Origin: CAYNWH01 sp964400885
Lineage (GTDB): Bacteria > Patescibacteriota > Patescibacteriia > CAIXNZ01
Length of the DNA stretch: 31,165 bases
Assembly: GCA_964400885.1 (NCBI GenBank)
Contig: CAYNWH010000011.1
Coordinates: 1 to 31,165 of the forward strand
Reading direction: 5' to 3'
The notes under the pieces were generated by a model. It did no database searches. It saw nothing but the letters and a program-made list of their open reading frames with translations, and was not told where the DNA came from. The position numbers and the translations under genes are program-made. Within the stretch, counting starts at the first letter, position 1, and every line of letters begins with the position of its first letter. Below, one piece after another: positions 22,604-28,795 of the stretch.

Positions 22604-24679
22604 TTATTTTTTCTTGCCTTCAATTATCTGCTGGGCAATATTATTAGGTGTTTCTGCATAATGATCAAATTCCATTGAATAAGTTGCCCGGCCTTGGGTC
22701 ATTGAACGTAAAGAAGTAGCATAGCCAAACATTTCAGCCAAAGGCACAAAACCATCAATGACTTTCATTGTGACCCGATCTTTCATTTCAGAAATCTGAG
22801 CTCGTTTGGAATTTAAATCACCAATAACATCGCCCATAAATTGTTCGGGCGTCACAACCTCTACTTTCATAATTGGTTCTAAAATAATTGGCTTGGCTTT
22901 TTTAGCTGCTTCTTGAAAAGCCATGGAAGCTGCAACTTTAAAAGCCACTTCTGATGAATCAACCTCATGATAAGAACCATCATAAACAGTTGATTTAATA
23001 TCAACAACAGGATAACCTGCCAAAATACCTTTGGTTTCAGCTTCTTTAACGCCTTTTTCAATGGCTGGAATAAATTCTCTGGGAATAATACCGCCTTTTA
23101 TTTCATCAACAAATTCATGGCCAGCGCCTCGATCGCGCGGTTCGACTCTTAACCAACAATGACCATACTGGCCACGGCCGCCAGACTGTTTAATATATTT
23201 GCCTTCGGCTTCAGCTAACGCTTTTATTGTTTCTTTATAAGCAACTTGAGGAGCGCCGACATTAGCTTCTACTTTAAATTCTCTTTTCATACGATCAACA
23301 ATAATTTCCAAATGCAATTCTCCCATGCCAGAGATTATAGTCTGCAAAGTTTCTTCATCTGTTCTAATTTTAAAGGTTGGATCTTCTTCTGCTAATTTTT
23401 GTAAAGCAATACCCATTTTTTCCTGATCAATTTTGGTTTTTGGTTCAATCGCCACTGAAATAACTGGTTCAGGAAACACAATTTCTTCCAAAGTGATGGG
23501 TGCCCTTTCATCGCACAAAGTATTACCGGTAACAGTGTTTTTTAAACCAATCGCCGCAGCAATTTCACCAGAATAAACTTCGTCAACATCTTCCCGGGCG
23601 TTAGCATGCAATCTAACAATTCTGCCAATTCTTTCTTTATTACCAGTCGCTGTATTTAAAACATAAGAACCTGCTTTTAAAGTCCCTGCATAAGCTCTAA
23701 AAAAAGCTAATTTGCCCACAAAAGGATCAGTGGCTATTTTAAAAGCCAAAGCGCAAAATGGTTCACTGTCATCTGTTTTTCTTATCACCTCTTCACCTGT
23801 TTCAGGATTTTTACCTTTAACAGGCGGGACATCCAATGGAGAAGGTAAATAATCTACCACCGCATCAAGCATAAGCTGAACACCCATATTTTTAAGAGCT
23901 GACCCAACTAAAACTGGGTGTAAATCATTATTAATCGTGGCTTTTCTTATAATAACTTTTATTTCATCAATGTTTAATTCTTGGTTTCCTAAATATTTAT
24001 TTAATAACGCTTCATCATTTTCTGCCACTTTTTCAATCAAAACATTGCGCATTTCCTCAACCTTGCTTTTCAATTCTTCTGGAATTTCTATTTCTTCTCG
24101 ATTTTGGCCATATTCACCGGTAAACTTAAAAGCTTTTCTTTCTAAGAGATCTATAAGACCAGCAAAAGTATCTTCGGCGCCAATAGGGATTTGAATTGCC
24201 ACTGCATTAGGTGAAAGTCTTTCTTGAATTGATTTTAAACTCATATAAAAATCGGCTCCTGTTTTATCCATTTTATTAACAAAAGCAATGCGTGGCACAT
24301 TATATTTGGAAGCCTGATGCCAAACTGTCTCTGATTGGGGCTCAACTCCTTGGGAACCATCAAAAACTGCTACGGCTCCATCCAAAACGCGCAATGATCT
24401 TTCCACTTCAACTGTAAAATCTACGTGGCCAGGCGTATCAATAATATTAATGCGATGATTAAGCCAGAAGCAAGTGGTAGCTGCAGCTGTAATGGTAATA
24501 CCTCTCTCCTTTTCCTGCTCCATCCAGTCCATTTCAGCTGCACCTTCATGGACCTCGCCAATTTTATGTTTTTTACCAGTATAAAACAAGACTCTTTCTG
24601 TTACGGTTGTTTTTCCCGCATCAATATGAGCCATAATACCGATATTTCTAGTTTTTTCTAAAGCATATTCTCTGGGCAT
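22604..24679 (-). CDS. fusA: Elongation factor G
   Basis: Translocation GTPase. 691 residues, normal. Seen: AHIDAGKTTVTERVLFYTG (G1), RGITITAA (G2), DTPGHVDFTVEVERSLRVLDG (G3), NKMDKTGADF (G4), GSALKNMGVQ (G5), then domain II, and domain IV with GGRGQYGH before the C-terminal MFGYATSLRSMTQGRA. It ends the rpsL-rpsG-(MazG-like)-fusA operon, 9 bp after the MazG-like gene. Confidence 0.98.
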   Translation of the reverse strand: MPREYALEKTRNIGIMAHIDAGKTTVTERVLFYTGKKHKIGEVHEGAAEMDWMEQEKERGITITAAATTCFWLNHRINIIDTPGHVDFTVEVERSLRVLDGAVAVFDGSQGVEPQSETVWHQASKYNVPRIAFVNKMDKTGADFYMSLKSIQERLSPNAVAIQIPIGAEDTFAGLIDLLERKAFKFTGEYGQNREEIEIPEELKSKVEEMRNVLIEKVAENDEALLNKYLGNQELNIDEIKVIIRKATINNDLHPVLVGSALKNMGVQLMLDAVVDYLPSPLDVPPVKGKNPETGEEVIRKTDDSEPFCALAFKIATDPFVGKLAFFRAYAGTLKAGSYVLNTATGNKERIGRIVRLHANAREDVDEVYSGEIAAAIGLKNTVTGNTLCDERAPITLEEIVFPEPVISVAIEPKTKIDQEKMGIALQKLAEEDPTFKIRTDEETLQTIISGMGELHLEIIVDRMKREFKVEANVGAPQVAYKETIKALAEAEGKYIKQSGGRGQYGHCWLRVEPRDRGAGHEFVDEIKGGIIPREFIPAIEKGVKEAETKGILAGYPVVDIKSTVYDGSYHEVDSSEVAFKVAASMAFQEAAKKAKPIILEPIMKVEVVTPEQFMGDVIGDLNSKRAQISEMKDRVTMKVIDGFVPLAEMFGYATSLRSMTQGRATYSMEFDHYAETPNNIAQQIIEGKKK

Positions 24680-24688
24680 AAATTTGAA

Positions 24689-25030
24689 TTATGAATTTAA
24701 TTTTTGAAAACGTTGTTTGTTGCGTTCTAAATTATCTTTGTAAGCTTTATCGATATCTAAATCTAATTGGTTAGCAATGATTAAAAAGTAACAAAAGACA
24801 TCAATTATCTCTTTGTTCATTTCGGCTAAATAGTCCCTATCTTTATCATCTATAACATGGCGATTCATCTTAGATTTGCGATAATATTTTTTAACCAAAT
24901 TAGCGAATTCTCCAACTTCACCAGCTAAAGCCACAGCTAAAAATAAAAAGTCCTCTGGTTGTTTTTTATAAGGACCTATATATTGTTCGTCAAATTCTTT
25001 TTGTAATTTTTTAAAATCCTCAATATCCAT
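24689..25030 (-). CDS. MazG-like nucleotide pyrophosphohydrolase
   Basis: 113 residues. Seen: LAGEVGEFANLVKK (the E-x2-E motif of the all-alpha NTP pyrophosphatase fold) and EIIDVFCYFLIIANQLDLDIDKAYKDNLERNKQRF (second metal-binding helix with E-x2-D, then the typical ending). The family hydrolyses (d)NTPs to monophosphates, often to clean up abnormal nucleotides. It is inserted between rpsG (11 bp) and fusA (9 bp) in the str operon, an unusual location that ties its expression to translation genes. Substrate not known. Confidence 0.85.
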   Translation of the reverse strand: MDIEDFKKLQKEFDEQYIGPYKKQPEDFLFLAVALAGEVGEFANLVKKYYRKSKMNRHVIDDKDRDYLAEMNKEIIDVFCYFLIIANQLDLDIDKAYKDNLERNKQRFQKLNS

Positions 25031-25041
25031 AAACTTCCAGA

Positions 25042-25512
25042 TTAAAATCTGGCAAAATGCGCAAAAGCTCGATTGGCTTCAGCCATTTTATGAGTATCTA
25101 CTTTTTTCTTGTAAGCATCGCCTTGTTCATTTGCCGCATCAATAATTTCCAATGCTAACTTGTTAGCCATGGAAGTGCCTTTTCTTTTTTTCGCTGCTTC
25201 AATCAGCCAGCGGCAAGCTAGTGCATATTTACGCTCTGTTCTGACAGGATAAGGGATCTGATAATTAGCACCGCCAATTCTTCGGCCGCGGACTTCTAAG
25301 GAAGGACTAATGTTTTTAATAGCCTTATCAAAAAGTTCTAAAGCATCTTGTTTTGTTTTTGCAGAAATAATATCAAAACATTGATAAACAATTTTTTGAG
25401 CCGTGGATCTTTTTCCTCTTCTCATTAAATAATTTACAAATTTAGATATTTGAATATTATCAAATTTAGGATCTGATTGAATGTCTCGTTTTGGTGCTTG
25501 TTTGCCTCTCAT
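25042..25512 (-). CDS. rpsG: 30S ribosomal protein uS7
   Basis: Primary binder of the 3' domain of 16S rRNA. 156 residues. Seen: KFVNYLMRRGKRSTAQKIVY, the segment SLEVRGRRIGGANYQIPYPVR, and KKRKGTSMANKLALEIIDAANEQGDAYKKK. It lies 41 bp after rpsL, with a low-complexity spacer between. Confidence 0.97.
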   Translation of the reverse strand: MRGKQAPKRDIQSDPKFDNIQISKFVNYLMRRGKRSTAQKIVYQCFDIISAKTKQDALELFDKAIKNISPSLEVRGRRIGGANYQIPYPVRTERKYALACRWLIEAAKKRKGTSMANKLALEIIDAANEQGDAYKKKVDTHKMAEANRAFAHFARF

Positions 25513-25553
25513 ATTTGTTAGTAATTAGTAATTGGTAATTAGGTTTTGGAATC

Positions 25554-26033
25554 TTATTCAGCAGGAGCTTCAGTTGGAGCGGCAGCAGGAGCAACTGCGG
25601 CTTTAGCAGGAGCAGAACCCTTACCTTTTTTAACGCCATAAAGGGAACGACTTCTTTGCCGGCCTTCCACTCCTTGGGTATCATAGCGGCCGCGCACAAT
25701 GTGATATCTGACGCCGGGCAAATCTTTTACCCTGCCACCACGAATCATAACAATTGAATGTTCTTGCAGATTATGACCTTCTCCCGGTATATAAGCTGTA
25801 ACTTCCATACCGTTGGAAAGCCTAACTCTGGCAATTTTTCTTAAAGCAGAATTAGGTTTTTTAGGCGTAACCGTTGTAACTTTCAAACAAACTCCTCTTT
25901 TATAAGGACTGCCTTTAGGTAAATAATTTCTTTTTCTGCCTAAAGTATTAAAAACACTTTCCAATGCTGGAGTTTTGGATTTTTTTCCTGTTGTTTTTCT
26001 GCCTTTTCTGACTAACTGATTAATTGTAGGCAT
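25554..26033 (-). CDS. rpsL: 30S ribosomal protein uS12
   Basis: Decoding-centre protein. The start is ATG 26033 (MPTINQLVRKGR), the family start; an upstream in-frame start at 26084 would add 17 residues and is rejected. 159 residues. Seen: KKPNSALRKIARVRLSNG, YIPGEGHNLQEHSIVMIRGGRVKDLPGVRYHIVRG. A tail of about 20 Ala/Pro-rich residues (after GVKKGKGSAPAKAA) is added to the normal ending. First gene of the str operon. Confidence 0.96.
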   Translation of the reverse strand: MPTINQLVRKGRKTTGKKSKTPALESVFNTLGRKRNYLPKGSPYKRGVCLKVTTVTPKKPNSALRKIARVRLSNGMEVTAYIPGEGHNLQEHSIVMIRGGRVKDLPGVRYHIVRGRYDTQGVEGRQRSRSLYGVKKGKGSAPAKAAVAPAAAPTEAPAE

Positions 26034-26073
26034 AACTGAAAATTTATAATTAAACTTTTTTATTAAATTAAAA

Positions 26074-26130
26074 AATAAAACCAAAGTTTTATTGTAATCT
26101 TATTTTAGCTATTTAAATCAAAAAAGTCAA
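26074..26130 (-). promoter_or_regulatory. Promoter of the str operon with a 5'-terminal hairpin
   Basis: Minus strand: TTGACT (26125-26130), 17 bp, TAAAAT (26102-26107). The expected start near 26095 is followed at once by hairpin AATAAAAC/GTTTTATT (26074-26081 with 26086-26093), so the mRNA would begin with a stem, as in the uL3 leader. Confidence 0.7.
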
Positions 26131-26134
26131 GTAT

Positions 26135-26767
26135 CTAGGTTAATTTTGCGATTATATTTAAAAGATACATGAAAATTAAAGTTAGAAAGCCAGAACCGAA
26201 AATTAATAAAGCGAATAAGATTAATATGCCATATCTTTCTAAAAAAAATTTCATATTATCAAATTTTTCTGGCAAAATAGCAAATAAAATCTTTGAGCCA
26301 TCAAGCGGCGGGATAGGAATTAAATTGAAAATCATTAAAACAAAATTGATAATGATCAAAAGAAATAAGAAATTAACTAACAGATTACCAGGCTCCAAAG
26401 CAGTATAATGATTAACTAAGTTAAGTATAATTAGGCAAATTATGCCAAAAATAAAATTAGCAGCAGGTCCGGCTAAAGAGACAATGGCCGGCCCCCATCT
26501 TTGATCTTTTAAATTGAAAAAATTAACTGGCACTGGCTTGGCCCAGCCAAAAACAATGCCCGCATTGCTTAAAATCAAAAATAAAGGCAATAAAATAGTG
26601 CCGATTAGATCAATATGAGCTAAAGGATTAAGCGTTAAACGGCCTGCATATTGGGCTGTGCGATCTCCCAATTGATAAGCTGCCAAAGCATGAGCAAATT
26701 CATGAACGCTTAAAGCTAGAAAAAAAGCTATAAAATTAATGACTAAAAATAATGCATTTAATTCCAT
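26135..26767 (-). CDS. Site-2 protease family (M50) membrane metalloprotease
   Basis: 210 residues, about six hydrophobic segments. Seen: HEFAH (22-26) with the zinc histidines and catalytic Glu, and NLIPIPPLDGSKI with the third ligand D156, the M50 signature. No PDZ domain, so it is the short S2P type, not full RseP. Substrates unknown. It lies just upstream of the rpsL promoter and divergent from rpmB. No SD. Confidence 0.93.
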   Translation of the reverse strand: MELNALFLVINFIAFFLALSVHEFAHALAAYQLGDRTAQYAGRLTLNPLAHIDLIGTILLPLFLILSNAGIVFGWAKPVPVNFFNLKDQRWGPAIVSLAGPAANFIFGIICLIILNLVNHYTALEPGNLLVNFLFLLIIINFVLMIFNLIPIPPLDGSKILFAILPEKFDNMKFFLERYGILILFALLIFGSGFLTLIFMYLLNIIAKLT

Positions 26768-26772
26768 AAGAC

Positions 26773-26801
26773 TTGATAATTTTTAAAAATTCTGCTATCA
26801 T
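26773..26801 (+). promoter_or_regulatory. Promoter of rpmB
   Basis: TTGATA (26773-26778), 17 bp, TATCAT (26796-26801) with an extended TGC in front. Confidence 0.7.
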
Positions 26802-26809
26802 GCTTGCAT

Positions 26810-26890
26810 ATAGCAAATTGTCGATAGCTAATAGCTATTTGCCATAAGCTTGCCCTAAGTAACGTCGAAGGGCTATTTGCTAATTTACTA
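26810..26890 (+). repeat. Palindromic repeat in the rpmB leader
   Basis: Contains GCAAAT...ATTTGC with AGCTA/TAGCT inside, then GCCCT...AGGGC and a second ATTTGC. The part CTTGCCCTAAGTAACGTCG followed by AAGGGC resembles the repeat at 27471-27495. It lies between the promoter and the rpmB ATG and can fold in the mRNA. Confidence 0.5.
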
Positions 26891-26902
26891 AATTATATCA
26901 TT

Positions 26903-27082
26903 ATGTCAAGAACTTGTGAAATCTGCGGTCGCGGTCCTTTATCCGGTGCGACTCGAAGCCATTCCAACATTAAAAACAAGAAAAAAAAGTATTTAAACTT
27001 ACAAACCAAGAAGATAAATGGCAAAAAAGTTAAAATTTGTGTAAGCTGCCTAAGAACTAAGATTAAAAAGGCCAAAGTTTAA
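26903..27082 (+). CDS. rpmB: 50S ribosomal protein bL28
   Basis: 59 residues, MSRTCEICGRGPLSGATRSH at the start. The N-terminal C-x2-C and later CVSCLRTKIKKAKV give a zinc-binding form; the HSNIKNKKKK segment is typical of the family. Starts at ATG 26903 with no SD and stops with TAA. The longer frame on the other strand (26893-27075) is a shadow. Confidence 0.93.
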   Translation: MSRTCEICGRGPLSGATRSHSNIKNKKKKYLNLQTKKINGKKVKICVSCLRTKIKKAKV

Positions 27083-27118
27083 ATTATTGATCCTACTAGG
27101 GCAAAGATTGACAAAATA

Positions 27119-27147
27119 TTGCAAAATTGCCTTAAATTTAGTATAAT
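27119..27147 (+). promoter_or_regulatory. Promoter of the DUF5679-like gene
   Basis: TTGCAA (27119-27124), 17 bp, perfect TATAAT (27142-27147). About 34 nt of leader before the ATG. Confidence 0.65.
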
Positions 27148-27187
27148 TTTAATAGATTTTTAAACATAATTATTAACTTCAATATCT

Positions 27188-27337
27188 ATGGCTGTACAAG
27201 CTTATTGTGTTAAATGCAAGACTAAAAGAGAAATGAAAGATCCTAAAGAAATTAAAATGAAAAATGGTAGACCAGCAACTACAGGCACTTGCCCTGTTTG
27301 CGGCACTAAAATGTTCAGGATTGGTAAGGCAAAATAA
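27188..27337 (+). CDS. Small zinc-ribbon protein, DUF5679-like
   Basis: 49 residues. Seen: AYCVKCKTKREM and GTCPVCGTKMFRIG, i.e. two C-x2-C pairs around the segment MKNGRPATTG. This pattern is that of DUF5679, also found as repeats in some type I topoisomerases, and stand-alone copies are common in CPR. Probably nucleic-acid binding. It has its own promoter and terminator. Confidence 0.85.
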   Translation: MAVQAYCVKCKTKREMKDPKEIKMKNGRPATTGTCPVCGTKMFRIGKAK

Positions 27338-27344
27338 AACTTCC

Positions 27345-27378
27345 AGCCCGCTCCGACATCTGTCGGAGCGGGCTTTTA
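27345..27378 (+). terminator. Terminator of the DUF5679-like gene
   Basis: 14-bp stem AGCCCGCTCCGACA / TGTCGGAGCGGGCT with 2-nt loop, then TTTATT. Confidence 0.9.
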
Positions 27379-27591
27379 TTTGCTAAAATTTGCTAAATTT
27401 TTAAAAAAGATTTAAGATATAAAATAATAAGTTATTAGTTATTTGTTATTAGTCATATTCGGGGTGTGGCTCCCTTCGGCTTCGCTCAGGGCAGGCAGGT
27501 CAAAGGGTTGAGTGTCCATCAACGATAGACCAGCTTCGCCACACTCTTCGCCTGAATTATAGGTTATTTGTTATGGGTTATTAGTTATTCA
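27379..27591. repeat. Composite repeat region before tRNA-Pro(GGG)
   Basis: No gene. It holds two low-complexity TTATTAGTTATT spacers (27424-27456 and 27561-27590), a copy of the first 13 nt of the tRNA-Pro gene (CGGGGTGTGGCTC, 27460-27472), and a GC-rich part that can fold (GTGTGGC with GCCACAC; GTTGA with TCAAC; CCCTTCGG...TCAGGG). The piece near 27471-27495 belongs to the type of short repeat that also occurs before rpmB. Confidence 0.55.
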
Positions 27592-27669
27592 CGGGGTGTG
27601 GCTCAGCTGGTCTAGAGCGTCGGGCTGGGGGTCCGAAGATCGCCGGTTCAAATCCGGCCACCCCGACCA
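27592..27669 (+). tRNA. tRNA-Pro (anticodon GGG)
   Basis: Acceptor CGGGGTG pairs with CACCCCG. The anticodon stem TCGGG/TCCGA carries loop CTGGGGG, so the anticodon is GGG. The T-arm GCCGG-TTCAAAT-CCGGC is normal. Discriminator A and an encoded CCA (27667-27669) complete it. Confidence 0.95.
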
Positions 27670-27679
27670 GATAAAACAA

Positions 27680-27732
27680 GCGGGCTGTAGCGTCCTCGCT
27701 ATAGCTTTTAAATAAGAGTTCGGCCTGCCCGC
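27680..27732. repeat. GC-rich inverted repeat between the two tRNA-Pro genes
   Basis: GCGGGC (27680-27685) pairs with GCCCGC (27727-27732); inside is TAGCG-TCCT-CGCTA. It is not a complete tRNA by itself. Its CGGGCT is complementary to AGCCCG at 27890-27895, beyond the next tRNA. Confidence 0.4.
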
Positions 27733-27744
27733 CGAAGCTAATAA

Positions 27745-27819
27745 CGGGATATAGCGAAGTGGTATCGCGCACGGTTCGGGTCCGTGAGATCGGCGGTTCG
27801 AGTCCGCCTATCCCGACCA
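27745..27819 (+). tRNA. tRNA-Pro (anticodon CGG)
   Basis: Acceptor CGGGATA/TATCCCG; anticodon stem CACGG/CCGTG with loop TTCGGGT gives CGG; T-arm GGCGG-TTCGAGT-CCGCC; discriminator A and encoded CCA (27817-27819). Confidence 0.95.
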
Positions 27820-27829
27820 CAATTTGCGA

Positions 27830-27896
27830 AGGCGGGGACGTGGAAGTCGGCGGTTCGAGTCCCGCCCCAAGGGGGCCCCTTTGGGGCCAAGCCCGA
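27830..27896 (+). pseudogene. tRNA-like fragment with a GC-rich palindrome
   Basis: TCGGCGGTTCGAGTCC (27847-27862) is identical to 16 nt of the preceding tRNA-Pro(CGG) T-arm (27790-27805). The rest does not fold as a tRNA: an extra C follows, then GGCCCC-TTT-GGGGCC (27874-27888) and AAGCCCGA. Probably a decayed tRNA copy. Its AAGGG...CCCCTTTGGGG-CAAG segment resembles the insert in tRNA-Val below. Confidence 0.4.
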
Positions 27897-27916
27897 TAAA
27901 AATAATTCCCACAAAA

Positions 27917-28075
27917 TAAAAAATCGCTTTTTCAAGTGATTTTTTATAACCTTACAATTAGTATGTTTCCAGCTGAAAAGTAGGTGGGTGGCTGCAACGC
28001 AAGGCCACGGCCTTACGCAATTTAAGCCTCCCTTTATAAAAGGTTATCCTAGAACATAAACTAATTGCAAGGTCA
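27917..28075 (-). ncRNA. 6S RNA-like structured RNA
   Basis: Minus strand, about 159 nt from a TGT-TATAAT promoter to a terminator. It folds as one rod: closing stem of 14 bp (28060-28073 with 27949-27962), 5 bp ATGTT/AACAT, a large internal loop (20 and 18 nt; 28033-28052 and 27968-27985), an 8-bp stem with one mismatch (28025-28032 with 27986-27993), and an apical 8-bp stem (28010-28017 with 27998-28005) with a 4-nt loop. Closing stem, central bubble and terminal stem are the 6S RNA plan, an RNA that binds sigma70-type RNA polymerase. Shorter than the usual 180 nt. No protein frame. Confidence 0.5.
27918..27947. terminator. Bidirectional terminator shared by the tRNA-Pro genes and the 6S-like RNA
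   Basis: AAAAAATC/GATTTTTT with inner GCTT/AAGT and loop TTTC. T-runs on both strands. Confidence 0.8.
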
Positions 28076-28080
28076 CTTTT

Positions 28081-28086
28081 ATTATA
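28081..28086 (-). promoter_or_regulatory. -10 box of the 6S-like RNA
   Basis: Perfect TATAAT on the minus strand with TGT just before it (extended -10). The -35 is weak. Start expected at 28073-28076, exactly at the first base of the closing stem. Confidence 0.6.
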
Positions 28087-28106
28087 ACAAAATTTATTAA
28101 AAATTT

Positions 28107-28138
28107 AAAACCGCTCTGAAATATGTCAGAGCGGTTTT
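28107..28138 (-). terminator. Terminator of the 28145 gene
   Basis: 13-bp stem AAAACCGCTCTGA / TCAGAGCGGTTTT with a 6-nt loop; followed on the minus strand by AAATTTTTAAT. Confidence 0.85.
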
Positions 28139-28144
28139 GGCGGC

Positions 28145-28360
28145 TCATAAGCCACGTTCGATTATGCGCTGCAAATCAGGCATTAGCTTGGTTTTAAGGA
28201 TGTTCAAACGAGCTTCGCGAGTTGGAGTTCTAACCGGAGAAAGACTTATTTTCCGTTCCAACGCAATTACTTCGATTATGTATTGGTTATAACGTTCTAA
28301 TAATACCGCCATATTGCTATTACCTTCATACATTACCAAACCCTCTGCTCCTGCTACCAT
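28145..28360 (-). CDS. Hypothetical protein, 71 residues, SD-led
   Basis: Start set at ATG 28360 (MVAGAEGLVMYEG) because AAGGAGG (complement 28366-28370) lies 5 bp upstream; an in-frame TTG at 28393 lacks this. The protein is mostly helical in appearance (LLERYNQYIIEVIALERKI) with a basic C-terminal half (PTREARLNILKTKLMPDLQRII). No family recognised. It lies downstream of tRNA-Val on the same strand and has its own terminator. Confidence 0.75.
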   Translation of the reverse strand: MVAGAEGLVMYEGNSNMAVLLERYNQYIIEVIALERKISLSPVRTPTREARLNILKTKLMPDLQRIIERGL

Positions 28361-28416
28361 TTTTCCCTCCTTAGACATTAATTTATTAACCAAATATTGG
28401 CTAATTTTAGTTTAAA

Positions 28417-28510
28417 TGGGGACGACTGGACTTGTCCCAAAGGGATCCCTTCGGGAAACCAGTAACCTTCCGGATGTAAGCCGGACACTCTGCCTTTGAG
28501 CTACGTCCCC
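28417..28510 (-). tRNA. tRNA-Val (anticodon TAC) with a 22-nt insert in the T-loop
   Basis: Acceptor GGGGACG (28504-28510) pairs with CGTCCCC (28418-28424); D-arm GCTC/GAGT; anticodon stem TCCGG/CCGGA with loop CTTACAT gives TAC. The T-stem ACTGG/CCAGT (28459-28463 with 28425-28429) is intact, but the loop is 29 nt instead of 7. Removing 22 nt between T55 and C56 restores a normal TTCAAGT loop. The insert is nearly palindromic (halves TCCCGAAGGGA and TCCCTTTGGGA). Discriminator A; CCA not encoded, unlike the two tRNA-Pro genes. Confidence 0.85.
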
Positions 28511-28527
28511 ACTTTAAAAGAACAAAT

Positions 28528-28559
28528 AAAAACGGCCACTTTTTACAGTGGCCGTTTTT
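28528..28559 (-). terminator. Terminator after the 28575 small membrane protein
   Basis: 13-bp stem AAAAACGGCCACT / AGTGGCCGTTTTT with a 6-nt loop; T-runs on both strands. It lies between the small gene and tRNA-Val. Confidence 0.85.
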
Positions 28560-28574
28560 AGTATTGAAATTTAT

Positions 28575-28691
28575 TTATAACATACTAAAATAACGCGCCA
28601 CTGTCAGAGTGACCAAGACCAAGACTACGACTAAAACAAAAATATTAGCGTAGCGAACTTTATGACTTTGTTGTTCAAGCATTAAATTCAT
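28575..28691 (-). CDS. Small single-pass membrane protein, 38 residues
   Basis: MNLMLEQQSHKVRYAN at the N-terminus, then IFVLVVVLVLVTLTVA, one clear membrane helix, ending RYFSML. Function unknown. Positive residues before the helix suggest the N-terminus stays inside. Its promoter (TTGACA-17-TAAGCT) places the start of the mRNA at or within 2 nt of the ATG, so it is probably a leaderless message. A second protein with the same plan lies at 29055-29174. Confidence 0.7.
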   Translation of the reverse strand: MNLMLEQQSHKVRYANIFVLVVVLVLVTLTVARYFSML

Positions 28692-28699
28692 ATACAAAC

Positions 28700-28728
28700 A
28701 GCTTAGCCCATATTGAATATTTTGTCAA
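28700..28728 (-). promoter_or_regulatory. Promoter of the 28575 small membrane protein
   Basis: Minus strand: TTGACA (28723-28728), 17 bp, TAAGCT (28700-28705). The predicted start is near 28693, 2 nt before the ATG. Confidence 0.7.
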
Positions 28729-28744
28729 GAAATTAGCAAGAATT

Positions 28745-28772
28745 AGCCCTGTCCCGCAAGCGGGACAGGGCT
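28745..28772 (-). terminator. GC-rich hairpin after the 28796 gene
   Basis: 13-bp perfect stem AGCCCTGTCCCGC / GCGGGACAGGGCT with a 2-nt loop. On the minus strand no T-run follows, so it may be a weak terminator. Confidence 0.55.
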
Positions 28773-28795
28773 TTATTGTGACTTCAGCTTTAGAG

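Noticed and set aside
26893..27075. Minus-strand ORF opposite rpmB
   Set aside because: The plus-strand frame encodes bL28 and has a good promoter.
27581..27820. Minus-strand ORF over the two tRNA-Pro genes
   Set aside because: Its translation (VGIGGLEPPISRTRT type) is the well-known artefact of reading through tRNA genes on the opposite strand.
27738..27935. Minus-strand ORF over tRNA-Pro(CGG) and the tRNA-like fragment
   Set aside because: Same artefact (GTRTADFHVPAF type); the tRNA explains the DNA.
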